From Bradyrhizobium sp. CSS354 (lineage in GTDB: Bacteria > Pseudomonadota > Alphaproteobacteria > Rhizobiales > Xanthobacteraceae): a DNA stretch of 51,301 nucleotides. The stretch spans positions 1-51,301 of the forward strand of contig NZ_JAACFU010000029.1 of assembly GCF_029051725.1 (NCBI RefSeq), read 5' to 3'. This document shows, piece after piece, positions 1-9,389 of the stretch. A program made the position numbers and the translations under genes. The notes under the pieces were generated by a model. It did not search any database and was not told where the DNA came from. It saw only the letters and a list, made by a program, of their open reading frames with translations. The stretch's first letter is position 1. Each line of letters opens with the position of its first letter.

Positions 1-726
1 GTGGTGCGGGCGGAGCCGGTCGTCGCCAACAACCCGCCGCCGGCTCCGCCCGCACCACCGCCACCTGTGCTGCCGAAACCAGCCGACGCAGTGGCAGCAC
101 CGGCTCCGTCACCGAAGCCGCAGGTCGAGGCTGCCTTGCCGCCGGTACCGCCGCCGCCACCGCCTGTGAAACCGGCCGATCCCGTCACCGCTCCGAGCAT
201 GGAGAGCGGACCGAGTGCGGCCGTCCTGGCCGAGGACCCCACCATCAAGGGGCTGACCGCCAAGATCGCGGCCAATCCGGACGACGTGAACGCGCTTTAC
301 CGGCGCGGCCAGGTCTATGCCAGCAAGGGCGCCTACAGCCTGGCCATCAAGGATTTTGACGAGACGCTCCGGATCAACCCGAAGGACGTCGAGGCTCTGA
401 ACAATCGCTGCTGGACCCGCACGGTGGTCGGTGACCTTCAGGGCGCGCTGAAGGATTGCAACGAGGCCCTGCGGCTACGGCCGAACTTCGTCGACGCGCT
501 GGACAGCCGGGGACTCGTCAACCTGAAATCGGGGGCGGTCAAGAACGCCATCGCCGATTTCGAGGCAGCCCTGAGGATCAATCCGCGCCTGACCTCCTCG
601 CTGTTCGGACGCGGGATCGCCAAGCAGCGCAACGGCTCGGCCCAAGAGGGTGCGCTCGACATCGCCAATGCCAAGGCGATGGACCCGAACATTGTTCAGG
701 AATTCGCAAGCTACGGAGTGCGTTGA
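1..726 (+). CDS. TPR-repeat protein, C-terminal part (5' end outside window)
   Basis: The frame is open from the first base, so the true start probably lies upstream; GTG codons at the window edge are not trusted as starts. The visible 241 residues begin with about 75 residues very rich in Pro and Ala, probably a flexible linker. A block of TPR helices follows from about residue 80 (for example ALYRRGQVYASKGAYSLAIK and ALNNRCWTRTVVGDLQGALK), giving at least three tandem units. TPRs are protein-protein interaction scaffolds. The N-terminal domain is unseen; in related bacteria such Pro-linker/TPR tails can follow a caspase-like domain, but that is inference. The OmpA-like gene follows 145 bp downstream on the same strand. 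Confidence 0.8.
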   Translation: MVRAEPVVANNPPPAPPAPPPPVLPKPADAVAAPAPSPKPQVEAALPPVPPPPPPVKPADPVTAPSMESGPSAAVLAEDPTIKGLTAKIAANPDDVNALYRRGQVYASKGAYSLAIKDFDETLRINPKDVEALNNRCWTRTVVGDLQGALKDCNEALRLRPNFVDALDSRGLVNLKSGAVKNAIADFEAALRINPRLTSSLFGRGIAKQRNGSAQEGALDIANAKAMDPNIVQEFASYGVR

Positions 727-871
727 TATTTTTTGAATTGGGGCCGATGTGCCTCGAACCCGCGACGGCCCGGCGAAGACTAATCGAACGGATGCCGCAG
801 GCCGTCCTTTCGGGGGGCTTATTGCGGGGATTTTGGAACTACGCGAGCTGGCTGCGCAGGAGGGACTGGCT

Positions 872-1543
872 ATGAGATTGGCTGCAAAGGGACTTACCGC
901 AATCCTGTCCATCATCACCGTCGGCGCCGCGCTGTCGCTGACGATCCCGCTGGCATTCGCGGGCGACGACGGCAACAGCAAGAACGTCACCGAGGACGAG
1001 ATCGTCCGCGCGCTGGCGCCGCCGCCGAAGAAGCCGCTGACCCGGGGTCTGTCGATCGCTCCGCAGGCCGATCCCGTACCGAGTGCGACGGAGACCAAGC
1101 TGATCCAGTCCGTGCGCGGCCGCTCGACACGCTCGCTGTCGTCGACCGAGCGTGAAGAAATCGCGTCGGCGGCCAAGGACAAGCCGAACATCGATCTGGA
1201 AATCACGTTCGACTACAACTCGGCCAATATCAGCGCTAAATCGCTTACCTCGGTCCAGGCGCTCGGCCGCGCGCTGACCAGCCCCGACCTGAAAGGCTCG
1301 ACCTTCGTGGTCGCCGGTCACACTGACGCCGCCGGCGGCGAGAGCTATAACCAGGATCTGTCGGAGCGCCGCGCGGATTCGATCAAGCGCTACCTGGTCG
1401 ACAAATACAGCATCTCCGCGACCGACCTCGTCACCGTCGGCTATGGCAAGAGCAAGCTGAAGGACCCGGCCCAACCGATGGCGGAGGTCAATCGTCGCGT
1501 GCAGGTCGTCAACATGGAAAACAAGACCACCGCATCGAAGTGA
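872..1543 (+). CDS. OmpA-family peptidoglycan-binding outer-membrane protein
   Basis: The 223-residue product starts with a signal peptide (MRLAAKG then a hydrophobic run ending in LAFA, residues 1 to about 30). It ends with an OmpA-like domain from about residue 105. That domain shows the FDYNSA strand, a GHTDAAG segment and the LSERRADSIKRYL helix typical of diaminopimelate-peptidoglycan binding. The start at 872 was chosen over an upstream in-frame start at 749 because it gives a proper signal peptide and has AGGAGG at 858-863. The region between (about residues 30-100) is low-complexity and unassigned. The protein probably anchors the envelope to peptidoglycan. A strong hairpin terminator follows the stop. 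Confidence 0.9.
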   Translation: MRLAAKGLTAILSIITVGAALSLTIPLAFAGDDGNSKNVTEDEIVRALAPPPKKPLTRGLSIAPQADPVPSATETKLIQSVRGRSTRSLSSTEREEIASAAKDKPNIDLEITFDYNSANISAKSLTSVQALGRALTSPDLKGSTFVVAGHTDAAGGESYNQDLSERRADSIKRYLVDKYSISATDLVTVGYGKSKLKDPAQPMAEVNRRVQVVNMENKTTASK

Positions 1544-1604
1544 GCACGACGTAATCCTTTGAAGTGACAAGTCGTGATGTGGTGTAAAGTCTCGCTTCCA
1601 GCGC

Positions 1605-1639
1605 GCGTCCCGCAACCTTGCGGGACGCTGCTTTATTTC
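1605..1639 (+). terminator. Rho-independent terminator after the OmpA-like gene
   Basis: GCGTCCCGC at 1605-1613 pairs perfectly with GCGGGACGC at 1620-1628, enclosing a six-base loop. It is followed by TGCTTTATTTC. It lies 61 bp past the OmpA stop and 74 bp before the RND adaptor start, so it separates the two transcription units. Confidence 0.75.
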
Positions 1640-1701
1640 AGGGAAACGCTCTCCATGGGCCGCGCGCGGATGGCCGTGAGCCTGGCCAGGACGATCCGGC
1701 G

Positions 1702-2631
1702 ATGAACCTCTCTCAATATCTCAAGCCAGCCGGCACGGTGGTCTTCGTCGTCGCGCTCGGCGTCGGCTATTATCTGTTCGAGCACCGGCACCGCGCCGAG
1801 CCCAAGGAAACGCCGGGCGAGGCGCTGGTCATCGTGACCAAGTCGACCAATGCCTGCTTCTCCGACCTGGTCCGGGTGACCGGCTTCTTCGTGCCGCGCC
1901 GCGAAGCGGTGGTCGTCGCCGACCAGGAGGGATCCAGGGTCACCGACCTCTTCGTCACCGAGGGCACTCTCGTCACCGACAATCAGGAGCTGGCGCGCCT
2001 GACCGCCCCGCCCCAGATCCCGGGCCAGCCGCAGCGGCCCGGCCCGCAAGGTCCGGTGTCGCTGAAAGCCTCTGCGCCGGGCCTCATCACCGAGGTCCGC
2101 ACCATCGTCGGCGCGCCGGCCTCGCCGCAGGCCGGCCCGATGTTCCGTATCGCCGTCAACAACGAGATCGAGCTGGACGCGCAGGTCCCGGCGGTGCACA
2201 TGGCCAAGCTCAGCTCCGGCGCGACTGTGCGCATCAGCCGCGACGACGCGCCCGATCTGATCGGGCGGGTCAGGCTGGTCGCCCCCGAAATCGATCGCGC
2301 CACCCAGCTCGGCCGCGTGCGCATCAGCGTCACCAACAATCCCTCGCTGAAAGTCGGCGTGTTCGCCCGCGCCTCGATCGACGCCAAGCGAAGCTGCGGC
2401 GTCGCGGTTCCCAAGACCGCGATCGACCATCTCACCGTGCAGGTCGTCAAGGGCAACATTGTCGAGACGCGCAAGGTACGGGTCGGGCTGTCGTCGGACA
2501 GCGCGACGGAAATTCTGGAAGGCCTTAACGTCGGCGAAATCGTCGTGGCCGACGCCGGCTCTTCGCTGCATGACGGCGACCAGATCAAGACCATGTTCGC
2601 TGATGAACTCGATCGCACGCGGGTACGCTGA
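1702..2631 (+). CDS. RND efflux periplasmic adaptor (membrane fusion protein)
   Basis: The 309-residue protein has one N-terminal membrane anchor (residues about 11-27) and then a biotinyl-lipoyl/barrel-sandwich core. Residues from about 60 (VTGFFVPRREAVVVADQEGS) form the first lipoyl half and TEGTLVTDNQELARL the turn. There is almost no coiled-coil hairpin between the halves, so this is a short-hairpin adaptor. A beta-barrel and membrane-proximal domain follow (RVRISVTNNPSLKVGVFARA). The ATG at 1702 is preferred over an earlier in-frame start because the membrane anchor begins directly after it. Its stop overlaps the start of the pump gene by one base, so the two are translationally coupled. 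No outer-membrane channel gene is present here. Confidence 0.88.
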   Translation: MNLSQYLKPAGTVVFVVALGVGYYLFEHRHRAEPKETPGEALVIVTKSTNACFSDLVRVTGFFVPRREAVVVADQEGSRVTDLFVTEGTLVTDNQELARLTAPPQIPGQPQRPGPQGPVSLKASAPGLITEVRTIVGAPASPQAGPMFRIAVNNEIELDAQVPAVHMAKLSSGATVRISRDDAPDLIGRVRLVAPEIDRATQLGRVRISVTNNPSLKVGVFARASIDAKRSCGVAVPKTAIDHLTVQVVKGNIVETRKVRVGLSSDSATEILEGLNVGEIVVADAGSSLHDGDQIKTMFADELDRTRVR

Positions 2632-5600
2632 TGGCTCTCAATATCTCGGCATGGTCGATTCGCAATCCGCTGCCGTCGGTGGTTTTTTCCATCATCCTCC
2701 TGATCCTCGGCTGGGTATCCTTCACCAAGCTCGCGGTGACGCGGCTACCCTCGGCCGACATTCCCGTGATCTCGGTCGCGGTATCGCAGTTCGGTGCGGC
2801 GCCCGCCGAGCTCGAATCCCAGGTTACCAAGACGGTTGAAGACGCCGTCTCCGGTGTCGAAGGCGTCAGGCACATCACCTCGCAGATCACCGACGGCCTG
2901 TCGGTGACGACGATCCAGTTCGCGCTGGAAACCAACACCGACCGCGCGCTCAACGACGTCAAGGACGCGGTGACGCGCGTGCGCTCCAACCTGCCGCAGA
3001 ACGTCACCGAACCGCTGATCCAGCGCGTCGACGTCATCGGCCTGCCGATCGTCACCTACGCCGCGATCTCGCCCGGCAAGACGCCGGAGCAGCTCTCCTA
3101 TTTCGTCGACGACGTGGTCAAGCGCGCGCTGCAGGGCGTGCGCGGCGTCGCCCAGGTCGAGCGCATCGGCGGTGTCGAGCGCGAGATCCTGGTTTCGCTC
3201 GATCCCGACCGCCTGCAGTCGATGGGGCTGACGGCCGTCAACGTCAGCCAGAGCCTGCGCGGCACCAATGTCGATGTTGCCGGCGGCCGCGCCGAGATCG
3301 GCAAGAACGACCAGGCGATCCGCACCCTCGCCGGCGCCAAGACGCTGAGCGACCTCGCCGGCACCATGATTCCGCTGTTCGGCGGCGGCGAGGTCCGGCT
3401 CGACGATCTCGGCACAGTGACCGACACCATCGCAGACCGCCGCACCTTCGCCCGCTTCAACGGCGAGCCGATCGTCGCGCTCGGCATCAAGCGCTCCAAG
3501 GGTGCCAGCGACGTGAAGGTCGCCGAGGCCGTGCAGAAGCGCATCGACACGCTCAAGGCGACCTACCCCGACGTCGATTTGAAGGTGATTGACACCTCGG
3601 TCGAATATACCAACGGCAATTACCACGCGGCGATCTCGACCCTGTTCGAAGGCGCCATCCTCGCCGTCGTCATCGTGCTGCTGTTCCTGCGTGACTTGCG
3701 CGCCACCATCATCGCCGCGATCTCGCTGCCGTTGTCGATCTTCCCGGCGTTCTGGGCGATGGACCTGCTCGGCTTCTCGCTCAACCTCGTCAGCTTTCTC
3801 GCCATCACGCTATCGACTGGTATTCTGGTCGACGACGCCATCGTCGAGATCGAGAACATCGTCAGGCACATGAACATGGGCAAGTCGCCCTATCGTGCCG
3901 CCCTGGAAGCCGCCGACGAGATCGGCCTCGCGGTGATCGCGATCTCGCTGACAATCATCGCGATCTTCGCACCCGCGAGCTTCATGTCGGGCATCGCCGG
4001 ACAGTTCTTCAAGCAGTTCGGCATCACCGTCTCGGTGCAGGTGTTCTTCTCGCTGCTCGCGGCGCGCTTCGTCACGCCGGTGCTCGCGGCCTACTTCCTC
4101 AAACATAGCAATCATCAAGAGCCGCCGCCCGGCCGCGTGCTGCGGTCCTATCACAGGCTCGTGGCCTGGTCGGTGAAGCACTATTTCATCACGGTGCTGG
4201 TCGGCTTCGGCGTCTTCGCCGCCTCGATCTGGAGCATCACGCTGCTGCCGCAGGGCTTCCTGCCGGCGCAGGACAGCTCGCGCTCGCTGGTTGCCCTCGA
4301 GCTGCCGCCAGGCACCCAGCTCGCCTACACCGAAAAAGTCACCGAAGACATCGTCGCGCGCCTGCGCAAGCGGCCCGAGGTGAAGAGCATCTTCGTCGAC
4401 GGCGGCCGCGTTCCACCGGGGACCCAGGAAGTCCGGCGCGCCGCTTTGATCATCAACTACACGCCCAAGGACAGCCGCGACATCACGCAGCGCGAGCTCG
4501 AATTCTCGATCAGCCAGGAGCTGGAGAACATCCCGGACATCCGCTTCTGGTTCCTCGACGAGAACGGCCTGCGCGCCATCTCGCTGGTCGTGACCGGCGC
4601 AGACGCCAACATCGTCAACAACGTCGCCAGCGAGCTCGCGACGCAGATGAAGCGGATTCCCACCATCTCCAACGTGATCTCGGAAACCACGCTGGAGCGG
4701 CCCGAGCTGCGCGTCGAACCGCGCGCCGATCTCGCCGCACGGCTCGGCGTGTCGACCGAAAGCCTGTCGCAGACCATCCGTGTCGCCACCATCGGCGACG
4801 TCGGCCCCGCGCTCGCCAAGTTCGACGTCGGTGACCGTCTGGTGCCGATCCGCGTGCAGCTCGAGGATGCCGCGCGCGGCAATCTGAAGACGCTCGAACA
4901 GTTGCGCGTGCCGCTCGGCGAGCACGGCGAGAAGGGCGGCGTGCCGCTCTCCGTGATCGCCGACGTCAAGCTCGACCAGGGTCCGACCAGCATCAACCGC
5001 TACGATCGCGAGCGACAGGCGACCGTCGCGGCCGATCTCGTCGGCTCCGCCGCGCTCGGCGACGCCACCAAGAAGATCTACGACCTTCCGGTCATGAAGA
5101 GCCGGCCGAAGGGCGTGAAGGTCTCCCCCTCCGGCGACGCCGAAAGCTTGAACGAACTGTCCGAAGGCTTTGCCACCGCCATCACGGCGGGCCTGATGAT
5201 GGTCTACGCCGTGCTGGTGCTGCTGTTCGGCACCTTCCTGCAGCCGATCACCATTCTGTTCTCGCTGCCACTCTCGATCGGCGGCGCGATCGCGGCTCTG
5301 CTGATCACCGGCAAGCAGCTCACGACGCCGGTGTGGATCGGCATCCTGATGCTGATGGGCATCGTCACCAAGAACGCGATCATGCTGGTGGAATTCGCCA
5401 TCGAGTCCATTCACGCGGGCACACCGCGCGAGGAAGCCATGATCGACGCGGGCATGAAACGCGCACGCCCGATCGTGATGACCACGATCGCGATGGCCGC
5501 GGGCATGATGCCAAGCGCGCTCGCGGTCGGCGCGGGCGGCGAGTTCCGCTCGCCGATGGCGCTCGCGGTGATCGGCGGCCTGATCTTCTCGACCATCCTG

Positions 5601-5780
5601 TCGCTGGTATTTGTGCCCGCGATGTTCATGGTGATGGACGATCTCGGCGCCCTGATCTGGCGCTTCGGCAAGCGGCTGGTCGTGCACAGCGAAGATGCGG
5701 AGGACGCCGGTCATCATGAAGCGGCGCCGGCGGGAGCGGCACCAGCGCCAAAAAGCATCGTGCACCCTGCGGCGGAGTAA
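2631..5780 (+). CDS. RND multidrug efflux pump inner-membrane permease (AcrB/MdtB-like)
   Basis: This 1049-residue protein has the full length of a HAE1/AcrB-type proton-driven pump. A first transmembrane helix (residues about 12-30) starts with the family signature NPLPSVVFSIILLILGW, followed by a large periplasmic porter half. A transmembrane block contains LVDDAIVEIENI, holding the paired Asp of the proton relay. A second porter half and a second transmembrane block follow, with GIVTKNAIMLVEFA carrying the relay Lys. Its ATG overlaps the adaptor stop by one base (TGATG), so both are made together. Substrates cannot be read from sequence; candidates are drugs, bile-like or plant phenolic compounds. 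The C-terminal tail is Ala/Pro-rich and probably disordered. Confidence 0.95.
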   Translation: MALNISAWSIRNPLPSVVFSIILLILGWVSFTKLAVTRLPSADIPVISVAVSQFGAAPAELESQVTKTVEDAVSGVEGVRHITSQITDGLSVTTIQFALETNTDRALNDVKDAVTRVRSNLPQNVTEPLIQRVDVIGLPIVTYAAISPGKTPEQLSYFVDDVVKRALQGVRGVAQVERIGGVEREILVSLDPDRLQSMGLTAVNVSQSLRGTNVDVAGGRAEIGKNDQAIRTLAGAKTLSDLAGTMIPLFGGGEVRLDDLGTVTDTIADRRTFARFNGEPIVALGIKRSKGASDVKVAEAVQKRIDTLKATYPDVDLKVIDTSVEYTNGNYHAAISTLFEGAILAVVIVLLFLRDLRATIIAAISLPLSIFPAFWAMDLLGFSLNLVSFLAITLSTGILVDDAIVEIENIVRHMNMGKSPYRAALEAADEIGLAVIAISLTIIAIFAPASFMSGIAGQFFKQFGITVSVQVFFSLLAARFVTPVLAAYFLKHSNHQEPPPGRVLRSYHRLVAWSVKHYFITVLVGFGVFAASIWSITLLPQGFLPAQDSSRSLVALELPPGTQLAYTEKVTEDIVARLRKRPEVKSIFVDGGRVPPGTQEVRRAALIINYTPKDSRDITQRELEFSISQELENIPDIRFWFLDENGLRAISLVVTGADANIVNNVASELATQMKRIPTISNVISETTLERPELRVEPRADLAARLGVSTESLSQTIRVATIGDVGPALAKFDVGDRLVPIRVQLEDAARGNLKTLEQLRVPLGEHGEKGGVPLSVIADVKLDQGPTSINRYDRERQATVAADLVGSAALGDATKKIYDLPVMKSRPKGVKVSPSGDAESLNELSEGFATAITAGLMMVYAVLVLLFGTFLQPITILFSLPLSIGGAIAALLITGKQLTTPVWIGILMLMGIVTKNAIMLVEFAIESIHAGTPREEAMIDAGMKRARPIVMTTIAMAAGMMPSALAVGAGGEFRSPMALAVIGGLIFSTILSLVFVPAMFMVMDDLGALIWRFGKRLVVHSEDAEDAGHHEAAPAGAAPAPKSIVHPAAE

Positions 5781-5809
5781 ATTCCGGGCGAGCGGTAGGG
5801 CGCACAAAA

Positions 5810-6141
5810 ATGCATATTCCGAATGGCAAGAACGCCACCATCGAGATTCGGAAGATCGAAGACTACTGCCTAAGTCCCTCGCATCCACGCGGTCGGCATA
5901 AGGCAAGGGTCTTCCGCGATGCGCTCGATCTTCGACGTGGAGATGCCTCTTGGCTTCGCGACACCCTGCTTGAAGCTGCACCTACAGGCGACGCGGTCCA
6001 GATTGCGACAGATCGCTGGGGCAGCCATTGGCGCATGGATTCCTGCTCAGGCGACATCAGAAGCAGGCCGTGGTAAGAACCGCATGGATTGTACGAGCCG
6101 GCGAGGACCGGCCAACCTTCGTCACCTGTTGGGTTGTATGA
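5810..6141 (+). pseudogene. DUF6883-type protein gene with a one-base frameshift
   Basis: An ATG at 5810 opens a frame whose product (MHIPNGKNATIEIRKIEDYC, then SPSHPRGRHKARVF) looks like the N-terminal part of the DUF6883 family. This frame reads to a stop at 6074-6076, but family-like sequence resumes in the -1 frame: FLLRRHQKQAVV, then RTAWIVRAGEDRPTFVTCWV, ending with TGA at 6139-6141. The switch falls around 6038-6042, in gattcctg, as if one T had been lost. Restored, the product would be about 110 residues, the usual length. The stop overlaps the next gene as ATGATGA, so the pair was built for coupled translation. It is either a genuine pseudogene, a sequencing error or a programmed shift. 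Assignment to DUF6883 is from memory of the consensus. Confidence 0.7.
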
Positions 6142-6377
6142 TGAGCGCAGTAAACAACAACGAAGATCGAGCGCCAGGGGCACTGGATGTTGTCGCGTTG
6201 CTGGCAAACCTTCCGGACCACCGGTTGGCGCGGGGGAACGTCGGCACGGTTGTCGAAGAACTCGACGGCACGACAGTGCTCGTCGAATTCAGCGACGATG
6301 ATGGGCGGCCATATGCTGTCGCTCCTTGCCCCCGATCCGAGCTGCTTGTTTTGCACTACGTGCCGGAAGCAGCCTAG
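6138..6377 (+). CDS. DUF4926-type small protein
   Basis: The 79-residue product contains LDVVALLANLPDHRLARGNV, then GTVVEELDGTTVLVEFSDDDGR and a closing LLVLHYV. This matches the DUF4926 pattern (a small beta-rich domain of unknown function) as I remember it. Two adjacent ATGs (6138 and 6141) can start it; both overlap the stop of the preceding DUF6883-type gene. The pairing of a DUF6883-like and a DUF4926-like gene recalls toxin/immunity or toxin/antitoxin layouts, but no activity is known to me for either. The gene itself is intact although its partner is frameshifted. It ends 8 bp from the convergent Crp/Fnr gene. Confidence 0.75.
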   Translation: MMSAVNNNEDRAPGALDVVALLANLPDHRLARGNVGTVVEELDGTTVLVEFSDDDGRPYAVAPCPRSELLVLHYVPEAA

Positions 6378-6385
6378 TTGCGTCC

Positions 6386-7060
6386 CTACTCGTTGCGCGC
6401 GATCGCCGTCAGCTTGGTCATGTTTCGCAGCAGGATGCGGCCGCGCTGGAGATCGAGGATCGCTTCCTTGCGCCAGGCCTGAAGCTGGCGGTTGACGCTC
6501 TCGCGGGCGGCACCGACGAAGACGCCGAGTTGCTCCTGCGAGATGTGCACCTCCGAACCGAAATCGGCGGCGAGCGCGCAGAGACGCCGCGCGAGGCGAA
6601 CCGGCAGCGGCTGGAGCATGGACTCTTCCATGCGTTCGCTCTGCCAGCGGATGCGCTGGCACAGCAGCGCGATGATCTTGATCCCGACCTTCGGCTCGCG
6701 TTCGAGGAAAGCAAGAAAGTCTTCGCGCCGCAGCACGAACAGCTCGCTGGCTTCGCCCGCGGTCGCGTCCGCAGTGCGGCTCTGGCCGTCCAGCACCGCA
6801 ACTTCCCCGAACAGGTCGCCGGGCCCCATGAAGTTCAGGGTCAGGCGGCTGCCGTCTGAGGCGCCGGTCTCGATGCGGACCTGGCCTCGGCGCACGCCGA
6901 ACAGCGCATCGCCCGCGTCGCCCTTCTGGAATAGCACCTCGCCGTTCCCCAGATGCTGGGTGTGGCAGAGATTCGCCAGCCGCTGGAGCTCGTCTGCACC
7001 GAGATCGGCGAACATCGCATTCATCTTGAGGATGACCGCAAATTCGGCCTGCTTGCTCAT
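6386..7060 (-). CDS. Crp/Fnr-family transcriptional regulator
   Basis: The 224-residue product has a cyclic-nucleotide-binding-like beta-barrel (residues about 15-130, with GEVLFQKGDAGDALFGVRRG and GDLFGEVAVLDGQSRTADA). A dimerisation helix and a C-terminal winged helix follow (ISQEQLGVFVGAARESVNRQ, the recognition helix). The segment GEVAVLDGQSRTA resembles the phosphate-binding cassette of CRP, so cAMP-like ligand binding is possible. No N-terminal Cys cluster for an FNR-type Fe-S centre is visible. The start at 7060 was preferred over 7147 because domain homology begins there and AAGGAC lies upstream. It is divergent from the AsmA gene with about 235 bp between them. Confidence 0.9.
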   Translation of the reverse strand: MSKQAEFAVILKMNAMFADLGADELQRLANLCHTQHLGNGEVLFQKGDAGDALFGVRRGQVRIETGASDGSRLTLNFMGPGDLFGEVAVLDGQSRTADATAGEASELFVLRREDFLAFLEREPKVGIKIIALLCQRIRWQSERMEESMLQPLPVRLARRLCALAADFGSEVHISQEQLGVFVGAARESVNRQLQAWRKEAILDLQRGRILLRNMTKLTAIARNE

Positions 7061-7295
7061 TTCAATGTCCTTGTGAATTTGGTTGGCAAATCGCTTGGAA
7101 CCATCGACATCAGGATCGCGTAAAACCGCGCCGGGGAAGTGTGCCATAAGTCACATAACTTTGCAGCACCCCCAGACTATTTTTACGTGCTTGGAGCCGC
7201 TTCCCGTCCCGGGATAAACTCAGGCGCAAAGGACGGGTGCAAATGACGGTCATGTGCCGGATTCGACGCCGATCGTTCGCCGCTGGAAAGTCGAC

Positions 7296-9389
7296 ATGAG
7301 AGCCGTAAAATTCGCCGGCGCGGCGGTGGCCGCAGTCGTCATCGTGATCGCACTCCTGCTCGTGGTCGGGCTCCCCTCGGGCTTCCTGACTTCGACGATT
7401 GCCTCGCGGGTCGAGAGCGCGACCGGCTATCGCCTGTCGATCGACGGCACGACCCGAATGAGCCTGTGGCCGACGCTTAACGTGACGCTGAACGACCTCA
7501 CGCTTGCCGACCCCAAGGACCGCAGCGGCATCACGCGCCTGACCATCGACAGCGTGCAGGCCGACATGTCGCTCTCGAGCGTCTGGTCGGGCCGCCCGAA
7601 GATCAGCGAACTCGTCGTCACCCATCCCGTGTTCTACCAGCCACTGCTGCGCGAGCGCCTGCCGAATGCCGGCGGCACGTCGAAGCCGATCGCGCTCGAT
7701 ACCGATGGCGCCGCCATCGATCGCATCAAGGTCACCGATGGCGAGGTCGCATTCGCACGCGTGCGGGATCGCGTCGAGAACCGCATCAGCGCCATCAATG
7801 CCGATGCGATCGTCGGCCGCGACCGCAAGATCAACATCACCGGCACCGCACGGGTCGGCGAGCATCCGACCAAGTTCGACATCAAGGCCACCACGCCGGC
7901 GCCGCCAGCCGACCGGCCGACTATTCCGGTGGATTTCGCCATCGACATGCCGGACGTGCTGAAGTCCCGGCTCGCGGGTCATGCCGAGATGCGGCTGAGC
8001 GGCGATGTGGTGATGATCAACGGCGTGAGCGGCACGCTCGGCGATGGCGCGTTCAACGGCTGGGCCTCGATCGATATCGCGAGCAAGCCTCTGGTCAAGG
8101 TCGATCTCGACTTCCAGCGGCTCGCGATTCCGCTGGCGAAATCGCCGGAAGGCGCGTCCGGGCAGCCCTGGAGCGATGCGCCGATCGACGTGTCCGGGCT
8201 CAACTATGTCGATGCGCAAATCAGGATCTCCGCGCACGAGGCAGTGATCGGCGATGCACGCCTCGCGCCGCTGGCGGTCGATGCAAAACTCGCCGGCGGC
8301 GTGCTGAAGGCCGGCAGCGCCAATCTCGGCGCCTATGGCGGCCAGGTCTCGGGCGAATTGATCCTGGATGCGACCAGCGGCGCGCCGAGCTTTGCCATGC
8401 ATTCCGACCTCGCCGGCGTGCGCGCGCTGCCGCTGCTGCAGGGCCTTGCCGAATTCGACCAGATCGACGGCAAGCTGCAGGCCAAGCTCGCGCTGCGCAG
8501 CGCCGGCACCAGCCAGCGCGCGCTGATGGCGAACATGCAGGGCACCGCCTTCGTCAATCTCCAGGACGGCGCCATTCGCGGCATCAACGTCGCACAGATG
8601 ATCCGCTCGCTGACCTCGGGGACGCTGTCCGGCTGGCAGGCAAACCAGGACAACAGTCGGGAGCAGAGCACGGATTTGTCGCAGCTCTCGGCCTCGTTCC
8701 GGATCGACAAGGGCCAGGCGGTGACGACCGATCTCAACTTGACCGGACCGCTGGTCCGCGTGACCGGTGCCGGGACGATCGCCCTCGACACCAAGATGAT
8801 GGGCTTTCGCGTCGAGCCGAAGCTGGTGATGACGACCGAAGGCCAGGGCCGCGCCGCCGAGCCGGTTGGCTTCGGCATTCCCGTGATGATCCAGGGCACC
8901 TGGTCGCAGCCGCGGATCTATCCTGACATGGCCGGCATGCTGGACAATCCGGACGCCGCCTATGCCAAGCTGCGCGAGATGGGCAAGGGGCTGTTCGGCG
9001 CTGATGGGGCCGGCCTCGGCAATATTTTGGGCAGCCTTGGTCTCGGAGGGACCACCGCGCCAGGTGGCGGCAATGCGGGGGGCACTGCCAATCCGCAGAC
9101 CCAGCAGCCGGCACAGAACAATTTGCTCGGCGGCCCCCTGGGCGAGGCGCTCGGCAATTTGATCCAGCAGGGACTTTCCAGCGGCGCAAACGGCACTGGG
9201 ACCGCCACTGGGAGCGCCTCCGGCACCGGCGCCGGCACTGCCACCGGCCGCAGCCGCAGCCTGCCTGCAGCGCCATCCACACTGATGCCGCAAGCCTCGC
9301 CGGCGTCCCCCGGCCTGGAGGACCCGCCGGCGGCGCAGCAGGACAGCCAGCCGATGAATGACGTGCTGCGGCAGCTCTTTAATCGATGA
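7296..9389 (+). CDS. AsmA-family inner-membrane/periplasmic protein
   Basis: The 697-residue protein has one N-terminal transmembrane segment (MRAVKFAGAAVAAVVIVIAL) and a long beta-rich periplasmic body. The AsmA N-terminal signature is present as RVESATGYRLSIDGTTRMSLWPTLNVTLND. The AsmA C-terminal domain at about residues 350-560 includes FVNLQDGAIRGINVAQMIRS. The last 130 residues are low-complexity Gly/Thr/Ala/Pro. AsmA-like proteins are thought to act as bridge-like lipid-transfer or outer-membrane biogenesis factors. An in-frame GTG at 7254 is an alternative start but would put 14 polar residues before the membrane anchor. It stands alone on its strand. Confidence 0.87.
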   Translation: MRAVKFAGAAVAAVVIVIALLLVVGLPSGFLTSTIASRVESATGYRLSIDGTTRMSLWPTLNVTLNDLTLADPKDRSGITRLTIDSVQADMSLSSVWSGRPKISELVVTHPVFYQPLLRERLPNAGGTSKPIALDTDGAAIDRIKVTDGEVAFARVRDRVENRISAINADAIVGRDRKINITGTARVGEHPTKFDIKATTPAPPADRPTIPVDFAIDMPDVLKSRLAGHAEMRLSGDVVMINGVSGTLGDGAFNGWASIDIASKPLVKVDLDFQRLAIPLAKSPEGASGQPWSDAPIDVSGLNYVDAQIRISAHEAVIGDARLAPLAVDAKLAGGVLKAGSANLGAYGGQVSGELILDATSGAPSFAMHSDLAGVRALPLLQGLAEFDQIDGKLQAKLALRSAGTSQRALMANMQGTAFVNLQDGAIRGINVAQMIRSLTSGTLSGWQANQDNSREQSTDLSQLSASFRIDKGQAVTTDLNLTGPLVRVTGAGTIALDTKMMGFRVEPKLVMTTEGQGRAAEPVGFGIPVMIQGTWSQPRIYPDMAGMLDNPDAAYAKLREMGKGLFGADGAGLGNILGSLGLGGTTAPGGGNAGGTANPQTQQPAQNNLLGGPLGEALGNLIQQGLSSGANGTGTATGSASGTGAGTATGRSRSLPAAPSTLMPQASPASPGLEDPPAAQQDSQPMNDVLRQLFNR

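Noticed and set aside
3810..5981. Long minus-strand open frame (over 700 codons) opposite the RND pump gene
   Set aside because: It is a GC-rich shadow: Arg/Asp/His-rich, with no domain or start signal, while the plus strand holds an intact pump.
7061..7295. FNR/FixK-type box between the Crp/Fnr gene and AsmA
   Set aside because: Only partial likeness (TTGGTTGGCAAAT) without the TTGAT-N4-ATCAA symmetry.
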